From an uncultured Winogradskyella sp. (GTDB lineage: Bacteria; Bacteroidota; Bacteroidia; Flavobacteriales; Flavobacteriaceae), in NCBI RefSeq assembly GCF_947498005.1, contig NZ_CANMIW010000006.1, positions 186,001-250,000 on the forward strand: a stretch of 64,000 bases of DNA, in the 5' to 3' direction. A model generated the notes under the pieces. The model was not told where the DNA came from and did no database searches. It worked only from the letters and a program-made list of their open reading frames with translations. Of the stretch, positions 44,668 through 53,456 are shown in pieces. The position numbers and the translations under genes are program-made. The stretch's first letter is position 1. Each line of letters opens with the position of its first letter.

Positions 44668-45674
44668 TTGTCTGTTTTATAATAAGCTTTTATTACAGCT
44701 TCTGCCGGTTTATTTTGTGGTGTAAATCTCGAATTATCTTCACCTCCAACTTCATCATGTCTATGGAACCATTTCCAAATAAAGCCACCAGCAAACCAAG
44801 GTTCCTTCCAAAAAGTTTCGTACAATGCTTTAGTTGTATTTACTTGTGCTTCTAAATTAACCTCATCCATATCTCTATCTGATGCCCAAGGTTCTCTACC
44901 TGAAAAATCGACACTTCTATAGCCATATTCTGTAAACAATATAGGTTTATCGTGGTCTTTAGAAACTTTTTCAATAATAGGTTTATGTGTTTTCCAGCCT
45001 TCCAAACAATCTTCCAACGTTGGCGTTTTCTCATTACTTACAGGGAAATAGGCATCTACTCCAATAAAATCTAGTTTATCCCAAAATGGCGTGCGCTTAA
45101 ACTCGTCCCAATTGGCAGCGTATGTTAGTTTACCTGTATAAATAGTCTTAATTTCTTCAATTAAATTAAACCAATATTTAGGTCTATGCTTCACAAATAA
45201 TTCTAATTCTGTTCCTATACAAAGAATTTCTGCATTAACCTCTTTTGCTAGTTTTGCATATAGCAAAATAAAATTCTTGTAAGTATCTTCTAAAGTTTTC
45301 CAATTTTCTTCAGAAGACATTTTAATAAGACCTGTAAATTCACCGCGTCGTACCCAAATTTGCGGTTTAATCATTACTTTAATGTCTTTTTTTCTTAACT
45401 CCTCTATATATTGTTTCGTTCCGGGTTTGGTTTCGCCATACCATTGCCTATTTGTATTATGCTGAATTTCTGGATGATCTAAATCACTAATAAAACCAAA
45501 TGGCATCACTGCAGCAAAATTAGCATTTACCTCAACTATAGGATTGACATGAGTTTCATCTATAACATCTCTAGATGCTACAAAACTTACACCATTAATT
45601 TTATCTTCTTGACCTCTACAAGCTGATAAAACGACTACTAAAATTAAAGAAAAAAGACATTTAAAGTTATTCAT
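44664..45674 (-). CDS. Glycoside hydrolase lipoprotein, GH113-like
   Basis: 336 residues with lipobox LSAC (Cys19) and a TIM-barrel fold close to GH113 beta-mannanases. Visible are VMIKPQIWVRRGEF, CIGTELE with the likely acid/base Glu156, LDFIGVDAYFPVS and ILFTEYGYRS with the likely nucleophile Glu249, then GGFIWKWF. It is exported and probably faces the periplasm or surface. It overlaps the next lipoprotein gene by 4 nt. The substrate (mannan or a self-made glycan) is inferred. Confidence 0.8.
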   Translation of the reverse strand: MNNFKCLFSLILVVVLSACRGQEDKINGVSFVASRDVIDETHVNPIVEVNANFAAVMPFGFISDLDHPEIQHNTNRQWYGETKPGTKQYIEELRKKDIKVMIKPQIWVRRGEFTGLIKMSSEENWKTLEDTYKNFILLYAKLAKEVNAEILCIGTELELFVKHRPKYWFNLIEEIKTIYTGKLTYAANWDEFKRTPFWDKLDFIGVDAYFPVSNEKTPTLEDCLEGWKTHKPIIEKVSKDHDKPILFTEYGYRSVDFSGREPWASDRDMDEVNLEAQVNTTKALYETFWKEPWFAGGFIWKWFHRHDEVGGEDNSRFTPQNKPAEAVIKAYYKTDK

Positions 45675-45707
45675 ATAAATATTTAAAAAGTCTAATTTAT
45701 ATAAATC

Positions 45708-46619
45708 TTACAATAAAGCTCTTAAACCAATACTGAAAGTTTCACCTAAACCTTGAAAATTATTTCCGCGTACAAATTTTCCGTAAGATGCTTCAATATT
45801 TAGCGCATTTGTCAACTGGTATTTTCCGCCAAATCCTAATTGCGTGTAATTTTGTTCGAAATTATTACCTAGGTCAATTAAAAAAGCTTGTTGAGCATTT
45901 ACAAATAAAGTAGATTTACTGGATGGAAAGTAGCTTAAAAAAGCACTTAAAGGTAAAAACAAGCTATTATTTGCAAAACGTTCACTAGAATTTTCTGTTA
46001 ACACATCTGCATCACTTTGATTTTCTCCAAAATTAAAACCAAAATCTGCTTCTGTAAATATTTGCCAATTTCCTCCTCCAAAAGTTTTGTCATAGAAAAA
46101 CTTAGTTTCCCAAAATGTACTCCTTTTATCTAAATAAGCAGGCACAGCTTCATCTTTAAAAACAGGTAGATATAGTGAACTCGTAAAAGAGAAATTAGGA
46201 ACACTCGCAAAAGGTTGTACCCTAATAGAAGGGGCAATTGTTGTTAAACCACTTCGAGAATCAACACCATTGTTTTCAAAATCAAAGACACTAAGCGCGT
46301 TTTGACCACCATAATTATTTGCTCTTATCTGAAAAACAAGTCCAACGTTTATTCTAGAATTATTACTTACTCCGGTATAAATCTCTGTAGTATTTGTAAA
46401 AAAGTTTTGCCTTTCAATATCAAAAGATTCGCCAGTACCTGCACCTGTCTGCTTTGTTTGTGTATACAAACTATTAAAAAACTTAATATCCCATTGCCCT
46501 TTGCTCAAAAGTTTTGATGGTGTAAATTCTTGTACGTTACTTTTCTTTTGTACCTCTTCTTGTGAAAATCCTAGAAATGTAACCATCATTGCTAGGATTG
46601 CTAAACTAATTTTTTTCAT
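45708..46619 (-). CDS. Outer-membrane beta-barrel protein
   Basis: 303 residues: signal peptide to FLGFSQ (about 20), then alternating hydrophobic strands with aromatic girdles and a C-terminal strand (FSIGLRALL). No TonB plug or OmpA domain. Function unknown. It is 33 nt upstream of the glycosidase gene on the same strand and 31 nt downstream of the DUF547 gene. Confidence 0.75.
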   Translation of the reverse strand: MKKISLAILAMMVTFLGFSQEEVQKKSNVQEFTPSKLLSKGQWDIKFFNSLYTQTKQTGAGTGESFDIERQNFFTNTTEIYTGVSNNSRINVGLVFQIRANNYGGQNALSVFDFENNGVDSRSGLTTIAPSIRVQPFASVPNFSFTSSLYLPVFKDEAVPAYLDKRSTFWETKFFYDKTFGGGNWQIFTEADFGFNFGENQSDADVLTENSSERFANNSLFLPLSAFLSYFPSSKSTLFVNAQQAFLIDLGNNFEQNYTQLGFGGKYQLTNALNIEASYGKFVRGNNFQGLGETFSIGLRALL

Positions 46620-46650
46620 TGCTTTTTTTTTAAAGTTGATTAATATTTAA

Positions 46651-47361
46651 TTATTGTTTGTTCAAATTCCAGTTATATGTGAAATAACTTAACTTAAAGT
46701 TATCAGGAATTTTTTCTGTTCTATATTTATTTATAAACTCAATTTCGGTAATGCCATCCATAGTAAAATCCTCTTTATACCATTTCATAATTTCAGAAGC
46801 TTCCACCTTTTTTTTCTTTGTATTAACCTTTAGAAAACTACCATTCAGTGCTTCTTTTGTTTGCTTCTCTAATTGTGCATTTAACGTATTTGGCATATAT
46901 GCTTCACTAATTAAAGGCGGACAACCCAACGCACCACAAACTAAGACAAAATGAAAACGAGCATCCTTAAAGTTACCTCTTAACAATTTATGTTCAATAT
47001 CATTTAATGTAATATCCATGCCACCTAAACTATAGGTCGTTTTATCAAAAAAACCAGCATTGTCTAAAGGAGACTTAGTTGGGTAGTTATCTATAATTCC
47101 TTTTATAACCGAAATATTATAGGCATTTATCCAAAAAGCTTGAAAGTTTTTTACATCCGTTTTTTCGACTGATATACCTTCAGCAATTTTTAGAATGTCG
47201 TTTAAAGACGATTGGTCTTTATGGATTTTATTATATCCTACCTTTCCGTTTTTAACATGTGTTTCAAAGAACGCATCCGTCTTAGAAAAAAACGTTTCTA
47301 AATCTTGCGCATTCATACTCGAAGTAATTATAAGGGCAAATAAAAAGCTAAAAATTTTCAT
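46651..47361 (-). CDS. Exported DUF547 protein
   Basis: 236 residues with a signal peptide ending near SSMNAQ (about 19), here without a lipobox. The DUF547 core is complete: AFWINAYNISVIKGIIDNYP, LNDIEHKLLRGNF, RFHFVLVCGALGCPPL and the terminal YNWNLNK. It parallels the lipoprotein at 38630, motif by motif. It is the first gene of the minus-strand operon, divergent from the flavin oxidoreductase gene with 192 bp between. Confidence 0.87.
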   Translation of the reverse strand: MKIFSFLFALIITSSMNAQDLETFFSKTDAFFETHVKNGKVGYNKIHKDQSSLNDILKIAEGISVEKTDVKNFQAFWINAYNISVIKGIIDNYPTKSPLDNAGFFDKTTYSLGGMDITLNDIEHKLLRGNFKDARFHFVLVCGALGCPPLISEAYMPNTLNAQLEKQTKEALNGSFLKVNTKKKKVEASEIMKWYKEDFTMDGITEIEFINKYRTEKIPDNFKLSYFTYNWNLNKQ

Positions 47362-47386
47362 AATTCTAAAGTTTAAAGACTTTTAG

Positions 47387-47526
47387 GTCGCAACAAATTA
47401 ATAGGACTTACAACAATTTTGAAAAAAACTAACGTCTTACTGAAATACATATCCTTACAAAACACAATTAATTTAAAAAGGATATAAATAAGATTCAAAA
47501 ATTAAGTTATTACCTTTAGTTGCGAC
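47387..47526. promoter_or_regulatory. Divergent promoter region with mirrored GTTGCGAC
   Basis: GTTGCGAC occurs at 47519-47526 on the plus strand and, as an exact inverted copy, at 47387-47394, each about 25-30 nt before the start of the gene it faces. Upstream of each lies a near-consensus -7 box: TACCTTTA (47511-47518) for the plus gene and TTAATTTG (read on the minus strand over 47392-47399) for the minus gene. The likeliest meaning is two back-to-back promoters with similar initially transcribed sequence; a shared operator is possible. Confidence 0.4.
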
Positions 47527-47553
47527 AGACTGCATAACTAACTAACAAATTTC

Positions 47554-48858
47554 ATGGAACACATCGTTATTATAGGCAACGGAATTTCTGGTGTTACACT
47601 AGCCAGACATATAAGAAAGCTATCTAATAAAAAGATTACAATTATCTCTGCTGAAACAGATTATTTCTTTTCACGTACAGCATTAATGTATGTGTATATG
47701 GGACACATGAAGTTTGAACACACACAACCTTACGAAAACTGGTTTTGGAAAAAGAACAGAATTGAACTTAAAAAAGGTTACGTAAAAAATGTTGAAACAA
47801 AATCTAAAACACTTCATTTTGCCGAAGGAGACACGATGCAATATGATAAATTGATTATTGCAACAGGAAGTAAACCCAACAAATTTGGTTGGCCAGGACA
47901 AGATTTAAATGGTGTTATGGGCATGTACCACAAACAAGATTTAGATAATCTTGAAAAACATGCACCTAATAAAGAGGTCTGTAAACGTGCTGTAATTGTT
48001 GGAGGTGGTTTAATAGGAATTGAATTAGCGGAAATGTTGAATTCTAGAAGTATTCCAGTTACCTTTTTAGTAAGAGAAGATAGTTTTTGGAATGGTGTTT
48101 TACCAAAAGGTGAAAGTGAGATGATTAATAGACATATAAAAAATCATCATATAGATTTGAGGCTCTCAACTAATTTAAAAGAAATAAAATCTGACGAAAA
48201 CGGAAACGTTAAATCTGTCATTATTGAAGAAACAGGAGAAGAAATCCCTTGTAACGTGGTAGGATTAACTGCTGGAGTGACGCCTAACATCGATTTCTTA
48301 AAAGGTTCAGAAATTGAATTAGGACGAGGTGTAAAAGTGAATCGTTTTTTAGAAACTAACATTTCAGATGTATATGCAATTGGTGATTGCGCTGAACAAC
48401 ATGAAGCTATTGGCAACCGTAGACCTATTGAAGCCGTTTGGTACACAGGCAGAATGATGGGAGAAACCTTAGCACAAACCATTTGTGGTAATAAAATTGA
48501 ATACAAACCAGGTCATTGGTTTAACTCTGCTAAATTTTTAGATATTGAATATCAAACCTACGGTTGGGTTTTTGGTGTAAGAGGTCGTCCTGAACACGAA
48601 AAACATTTTCACTGGAAACACAATGATGACACTAAATGCATCACAGTAGCTTACCACAAAAACACTAAAGAATTTTTAGGCATCAACACTTTTGGCATAC
48701 GAATGCGACATGAAACGTTTGATACCTGGTTAACGGAAAAACGCAATGTAGATTACGTAATAAATCATTTATCTGAAGCCAATTTTGATCCTGAGTTTTA
48801 TTCAAAATTTGAAAATGAAATACTAACAGCCTACAATAAACAACTACAAACCGCTTAA
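47554..48858 (+). CDS. FAD-dependent pyridine-nucleotide-disulfide-type oxidoreductase
   Basis: 434 residues: FAD dinucleotide motif IIGNGISGVTLARHI at 5-19, LIIATGSKPNKFGWPG near 104-119, NAD(P) motif VGGGLIGIELAEML near 150, and VYAIGDCAE near 270. It lacks a redox-active CxxC pair, so it is closer to ferredoxin- or rubredoxin-reductase types than to thiol reductases. An extra 120-residue C-terminal region is present. It is followed after 2 nt by a membrane polyferredoxin, the likely electron partner. Confidence 0.86.
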   Translation: MEHIVIIGNGISGVTLARHIRKLSNKKITIISAETDYFFSRTALMYVYMGHMKFEHTQPYENWFWKKNRIELKKGYVKNVETKSKTLHFAEGDTMQYDKLIIATGSKPNKFGWPGQDLNGVMGMYHKQDLDNLEKHAPNKEVCKRAVIVGGGLIGIELAEMLNSRSIPVTFLVREDSFWNGVLPKGESEMINRHIKNHHIDLRLSTNLKEIKSDENGNVKSVIIEETGEEIPCNVVGLTAGVTPNIDFLKGSEIELGRGVKVNRFLETNISDVYAIGDCAEQHEAIGNRRPIEAVWYTGRMMGETLAQTICGNKIEYKPGHWFNSAKFLDIEYQTYGWVFGVRGRPEHEKHFHWKHNDDTKCITVAYHKNTKEFLGINTFGIRMRHETFDTWLTEKRNVDYVINHLSEANFDPEFYSKFENEILTAYNKQLQTA

Positions 48859-48860
48859 TT

Positions 48861-50450
48861 ATGAGTAATAAATTAAATCATAGTATGTCTCTGGCAAAAC
48901 CAGATGCTGTAGACATTACAAACAAACAAAAAATAGCGTTAGCTGTTGGCGTTATAGGTTTATTCATTTTAGTTTTAGCTTTATTCAACACCAACTTTCC
49001 TAACAAAGCCGTTTTCCTATCGCTTTCATTAGGTTTAATTACAGTTGGTACAATTATATATGCTAGAGAAGCCTACCTAACTAAATTAGAAGGCATAAAA
49101 AATGATGGCGTTTGGTTTAAATCCATTTCTTCTCGTGGTGTTTGGGGTTGGATTGTTGGTGTAATACTAACTACATTTTATATTGTGCTTTATTTCTTTC
49201 CAAAGTATTTAGGTCTAGGCTCAGATGGCGAAGCCAATGCAGGTTTAATCGGTTTATTTGACCCGTTAAGTCAATTACTAAGTGGAAGAAATGCAAGTCA
49301 ATGGTTTGTTTATGGCACATTATATACGGTTGCAATTTTAGCTTTTGGATACAAGTTTATTCTTAAATACAGACATAATCGCTACCAACAAATACGTACA
49401 GTTTCTGTTATGTTCTTTCAGTTAGGTTTTGCCTTTTTGATTCCAGAATTCATGTACGTTATGAATAACGACTTACCTTACTACGACCTTAAAAGTATTT
49501 GGCCACTTAACTATTATATTTTTGACGAATGGTCTGTTAATGGCTTCCTATCTAACGGAAATATTGGATTGGCATTAATTCTGTTTGGTATCATATCCAT
49601 ATTTGTAATCACACCAATTCTTACATACAAATACGGAAAGCGTTGGTATTGTTCTTGGGTTTGTGGCTGTGGTGGTTTAGCGGAAACTGCAGGAGATTCA
49701 TTCAGACAATTATCATCTAAAAAAATGTCGGCTTGGAAATTAGAACGATGGTTAATACATACCGTTTTAGTTTTTTCTGTAGTGATGACAACAGCCATGA
49801 TTTACACTTATTTAGGTTACGATAAAAATGATTTTTGGCTAACTCGAGATGTATTTATTAGCTTAGTTATTGGCTTTTTAACTTTAGTTTTTGCTGCAGT
49901 TATGTTTTTTAGAAGACAAGAACTTGGTAAAGATGCTAAATTTGGTGCTATTGGCTTTTTCTCAGTAATTGCATTATTACTTATTATGCACTTTACAGGT
50001 ACTACAGAACATATTTTTTACATTAAAGCTGGCGCTTTAAGGTCTGCTTATGGTATATATATTGGTTCTATTTTCTCTGGTGTTATTGGTACTGGCTTCT
50101 ACCCTATTTTAGGAAATAGATCTTGGTGTCGTTTTGGTTGTCCAATGGCCGCGATTCTAGGGTTTCAACAACGTTTGTTTTCTAAATTTAGAATTACAAC
50201 AAACGGCGGACAATGTATTTCTTGTGGTAACTGTTCTAACAGTTGCGAGATGGGAATAGACGTACGTGCTTATGCACAGAAAGGCGAAAACATCGTACGT
50301 TCTAGTTGTGTTGGTTGTGGTATTTGTTCTGCAGTTTGCCCAAGAGGTGTTCTTAAACTAGAGAATGATAGCATGAAAGGAAGAATTAATCCAACGGAAA
50401 TTTTATTAGGAAATGATGTTGATTTAATGGATTTAGTAAATCAGAAATAA
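48861..50450 (+). CDS. NapH/NosR-like membrane polyferredoxin
   Basis: 529 residues with about 9-10 membrane segments and two [4Fe-4S] sites near the C-terminus: CISCGNCSNSC from 452 and CVGCGICSAVCP from 483. Two further cysteine motifs, WYCSWVCGCGG and WCRFGCPMAA, lie on the membrane face as in NapH, NosR and CcoG relatives. It should move electrons between the cytoplasmic flavoprotein encoded upstream and a membrane or periplasmic acceptor. Its stop overlaps the next start by one base. Confidence 0.86.
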   Translation: MSNKLNHSMSLAKPDAVDITNKQKIALAVGVIGLFILVLALFNTNFPNKAVFLSLSLGLITVGTIIYAREAYLTKLEGIKNDGVWFKSISSRGVWGWIVGVILTTFYIVLYFFPKYLGLGSDGEANAGLIGLFDPLSQLLSGRNASQWFVYGTLYTVAILAFGYKFILKYRHNRYQQIRTVSVMFFQLGFAFLIPEFMYVMNNDLPYYDLKSIWPLNYYIFDEWSVNGFLSNGNIGLALILFGIISIFVITPILTYKYGKRWYCSWVCGCGGLAETAGDSFRQLSSKKMSAWKLERWLIHTVLVFSVVMTTAMIYTYLGYDKNDFWLTRDVFISLVIGFLTLVFAAVMFFRRQELGKDAKFGAIGFFSVIALLLIMHFTGTTEHIFYIKAGALRSAYGIYIGSIFSGVIGTGFYPILGNRSWCRFGCPMAAILGFQQRLFSKFRITTNGGQCISCGNCSNSCEMGIDVRAYAQKGENIVRSSCVGCGICSAVCPRGVLKLENDSMKGRINPTEILLGNDVDLMDLVNQK

Positions 50451-51277
50451 TGCGAGTCTTTCTATTTTTATTGTTGTTTTCATCCTTGGCTTTTGGCCAA
50501 AAAAACTACACGAAAAACATTTATGACAATGGAGAAACCAGTTCTAAAGGTTGGCTTCAAAACAATCTAAAAGTTGAATATTGGTACTTTTATCACACCA
50601 ATGGTCAATTAGAAAAACGTGGTGCTTTTATTAATGGAAAAGAAAATGGGTTTTGGAGCTTTTACGATAAAACCGGAAACATTGAAGCCTATGGATATTT
50701 TAAAAATGGACTTAAAATAAATCATTGGAAAATGTTTTATAACAATAGACTATTAGAAGAAGGTCATTACAATAACGGCAAACGTTCTAAATACTGGAAA
50801 TTCTATTTCTCTAATGGTAGATTAAAAGAAAAGGGACATTACAAAGACAACCTAAAATCAGCTTACTGGAAAACCTATTACAACAACGGCAAACTAGCTA
50901 ATGAAGGTCAATATTTAAATGGAAAACAAACAGGATATTGGCGCTTTTTCTATAATAATGGCCAAATTAGAAAAGTTGGCGATTATAAGTTAGGAAAACT
51001 CAATAGCTATTGGCAATTTTACAGCGAAAATGGTTTTAAGACTTCTGAGGGTCATTTTGTAAATGGTAAAAAAGACAGTTGGTGGTTATTTTATGATGAG
51101 AATGAAAAAATTAACCACAAGTGCCAATTAACTAACAATAAAAAAAATGGATATTGCCTTATGTATAAAAATGAAGAATTAATATCTGCTTCAAAATATT
51201 CTAAAGGAAAAAAGCTGAAAGAATGGACAGATTTAAAATCATTTAAAAGAGACAATAAACTATCAGATTTAAACTAA
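50450..51277 (+). CDS. Secreted MORN-like (YwqK-type) repeat protein
   Basis: 275 residues: signal peptide to LAFGQ (about 17), then roughly nine to ten repeats of about 23 residues with the pattern YYNNG-L-EGHY-NGK---YWKFY. Such repeats are often labelled YwqK antitoxin, but no toxin gene is near. The protein should be periplasmic or surface bound. Tied into the operon by TAATG overlaps of one base on both sides. Confidence 0.85.
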   Translation: MRVFLFLLLFSSLAFGQKNYTKNIYDNGETSSKGWLQNNLKVEYWYFYHTNGQLEKRGAFINGKENGFWSFYDKTGNIEAYGYFKNGLKINHWKMFYNNRLLEEGHYNNGKRSKYWKFYFSNGRLKEKGHYKDNLKSAYWKTYYNNGKLANEGQYLNGKQTGYWRFFYNNGQIRKVGDYKLGKLNSYWQFYSENGFKTSEGHFVNGKKDSWWLFYDENEKINHKCQLTNNKKNGYCLMYKNEELISASKYSKGKKLKEWTDLKSFKRDNKLSDLN

Positions 51278-51966
51278 TGCCCAATATAAAAGTTATTATC
51301 CCTGCGTATAATGAAGAAAAATCCATTCCTCATGTTATAAAAGCTATTCCAAAACTAGTTAATGAGATTATTGTTGTTAGTAACAATTCTACTGATAACA
51401 CAGAGCTAAATGCAAAAAACGCAGGAGCAACCGTTTTAGTTGAAAACCAAAAAGGATACGGTTTTGCCTGCTTAAAAGGCATGAACTATATTTCTCAACA
51501 AAAAAACAAACCAGATATTATTGTTTTTTTAGATGGTGATTATAGTGATTACCCAGAAGAACTGACTAAAATAGTGCAACCTATAATTGAAGAAAATATT
51601 GATTTCGTTATTGGATCTAGAGTTGAAGAATTACGCGAAGCAGGTTCTATGACCAAACCACAAATTTTTGGTAATTGGCTAGCAACTAGCTTAATGAAAT
51701 TATTCTTTAAATCAACTTTTACAGATTTGGGCCCTTTTAGAGCTATTAAATACAGTAAATTATTGGATTTAAAAATGGAAGATAAAACTTATGGTTGGAC
51801 GGTAGAAATGCAACTTAAGGTATTAAAACAAAAAATGAGCTATAAAGAAATTCCTGTTAATTATAGAAACAGAATAGGCCTCTCAAAAGTTTCAGGTACG
51901 ATAAAAGGTGCTATCTTTGCTGGCGTAAAAATCTTAACTTGGATTTTTAAATATAGTTTTAAGTGA
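51277..51966 (+). CDS. Family 2 glycosyltransferase, polyprenyl-phosphate type
   Basis: 229 residues: VIIPAYNEEKSIPHVI at 6-21, IIVVSNNSTDNT, FLDGDYSDYPEE containing the DxD, VIGSRVEE, and a C-terminal hydrophobic end (GVKILTWIFKYSFK). This is the layout of dolichyl/polyprenyl-phosphate sugar synthases without large membrane domains. It would make a lipid-linked sugar donor for the GT-C enzyme two genes downstream. It overlaps the next gene by 4 nt. Confidence 0.86.
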   Translation: MPNIKVIIPAYNEEKSIPHVIKAIPKLVNEIIVVSNNSTDNTELNAKNAGATVLVENQKGYGFACLKGMNYISQQKNKPDIIVFLDGDYSDYPEELTKIVQPIIEENIDFVIGSRVEELREAGSMTKPQIFGNWLATSLMKLFFKSTFTDLGPFRAIKYSKLLDLKMEDKTYGWTVEMQLKVLKQKMSYKEIPVNYRNRIGLSKVSGTIKGAIFAGVKILTWIFKYSFK

Positions 51967-53456
51967 TCTACCTTCAATACACCATAATTGTAATATATAC
52001 TATTGCCATAGTACTGATTTTCATGTATGCTTTGGCACAGTTAAATCTTCTATACAACTATCTTTCTTCAAAAAAGAGAAGAGATGATAGCGAAACTTTT
52101 GACTTTTCGAATACTGAAGAAATCCCAATTGTTACCATACAACTTCCTGTTTTTAATGAGATGTATGTTATGGAGCGTTTATTAGACAATATTGCACTTA
52201 TAGAATATCCTAAAGATAAGTTAGAAATTCAGGTCTTAGATGATTCTACAGACGAAACTGTTGCGACCACAAAAGCACATATAGAGGAACTTGTAAAAAC
52301 AGGTTTAGATATAAAACATATTACCAGAACAGACCGAAGTGGTTTTAAAGCTGGTGCTCTCAAAGAAGGTTTAGTTATAGCAAAAGGGGAATTTATTGCC
52401 ATTTTTGATGCTGATTTTTTACCACAGCCCAATTGGTTAAAACGCACTGTGCCTTATTTTAAAAACGAAAAAATTGGTGTTGTGCAAACACGTTGGGGAC
52501 ACATTAATAGAAATTATTCCATACTTACAAAAATTCAAGCTTTTGCTTTAGATGCACATTTTACATTAGAGCAAGTTGGTAGAAACAGTAAAGGGCACTT
52601 TATTAATTTTAATGGTACGGCTGGTGTATGGCGTAAAGCATGTATTTTAGATGCTGGTAATTGGGAAGGTGATACACTTACCGAAGATTTAGATTTAAGC
52701 TACAGAGCGCAATTAAAAAATTGGGAATTTAAATATTTAGAAGATGTTGAAACTCCTGCAGAATTGCCTATTGTAATAAGTGCTGCACGTTCTCAACAAT
52801 TCCGCTGGAACAAAGGTGGTGCAGAAAACTTTAGAAAAATGCTTTGGCGCGTTGTAAAATCTGACAATATTTCTGCCAAAACAAAAATTCATGGGTTACT
52901 TCACTTATTAAATAGCTCTATGTTTCTAAGCATATTTACAGTGGCTATTTTAAGTATACCAATGTTGTACATTAAAAATGAATACGCTCACCTTAGAAAT
53001 TACTTCTATGTGATGAGTTTCTTTGTAATGAGTACCATCATTTTCTTTGTTTGCTATTGGTTTATGTACAAAAACATCTATGGTAGTGGGTTTAAAAAAT
53101 TCTTTAGTTATATAGGTATGTTCTTTACATTCTTTTCAATAGCTATGGGCTTTTCACTTCACAACTCTATTGCCGTTATCGAAGGCCATATTGGTAAGAA
53201 AAGTGAATTTGTACGTACACCGAAATTCAATATTAAGAAGTTTAAAGACAACTGGAAAAACAATAAATACTTACGCAAAAAAGTATCGCCTCACGTAATA
53301 ATTGAGGGATTCTTAATGCTTTATTTCGCCTTTGGAATGTATAGTGCTTTTATTGTTGGTGACCAAGGTGGTGATTTTGGATTGTTTCCTTTTCACTTAA
53401 TGCTATTTATTGGTTTTGCTTATGTGTTTTTTAAATCACTGACCTCTAAAGTGTGA
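51963..53456 (+). CDS. Cellulose-synthase-like processive GT2 glycosyltransferase
   Basis: 497 residues: one N-terminal membrane helix at about 5-27, then IVTIQLPVFNE, VLDDSTDET, IFDADFLPQP (DxD), LTEDLDLSYR (TED) and SQQFRWNKG (QxxRW), the complete motif set of inverting processive glycosyltransferases such as glucomannan or cellulose synthases. At least four C-terminal membrane helices follow. The start is GTG, overlapping the upstream stop by 4 nt. The product is probably a beta-linked surface polysaccharide or glycolipid. Confidence 0.88.
   Translation: MIYLQYTIIVIYTIAIVLIFMYALAQLNLLYNYLSSKKRRDDSETFDFSNTEEIPIVTIQLPVFNEMYVMERLLDNIALIEYPKDKLEIQVLDDSTDETVATTKAHIEELVKTGLDIKHITRTDRSGFKAGALKEGLVIAKGEFIAIFDADFLPQPNWLKRTVPYFKNEKIGVVQTRWGHINRNYSILTKIQAFALDAHFTLEQVGRNSKGHFINFNGTAGVWRKACILDAGNWEGDTLTEDLDLSYRAQLKNWEFKYLEDVETPAELPIVISAARSQQFRWNKGGAENFRKMLWRVVKSDNISAKTKIHGLLHLLNSSMFLSIFTVAILSIPMLYIKNEYAHLRNYFYVMSFFVMSTIIFFVCYWFMYKNIYGSGFKKFFSYIGMFFTFFSIAMGFSLHNSIAVIEGHIGKKSEFVRTPKFNIKKFKDNWKNNKYLRKKVSPHVIIEGFLMLYFAFGMYSAFIVGDQGGDFGLFPFHLMLFIGFAYVFFKSLTSKV

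Noticed and set aside
44601-44855. Plus-strand ORF of 84 codons
   Set aside because: Overlaps the 3' end of the GH113-like gene and the lipoprotein start on the other strand; looks like a shadow.
48147-48506. Minus-strand ORF of 119 codons
   Set aside because: Antisense to the conserved NAD-binding and FAD regions of the flavin oxidoreductase; no independent evidence.
50450-51277. YwqK antitoxin reading of the MORN-like gene
   Set aside because: The protein has a signal peptide, no toxin gene is adjacent, and it is embedded in a glycosyltransferase operon.
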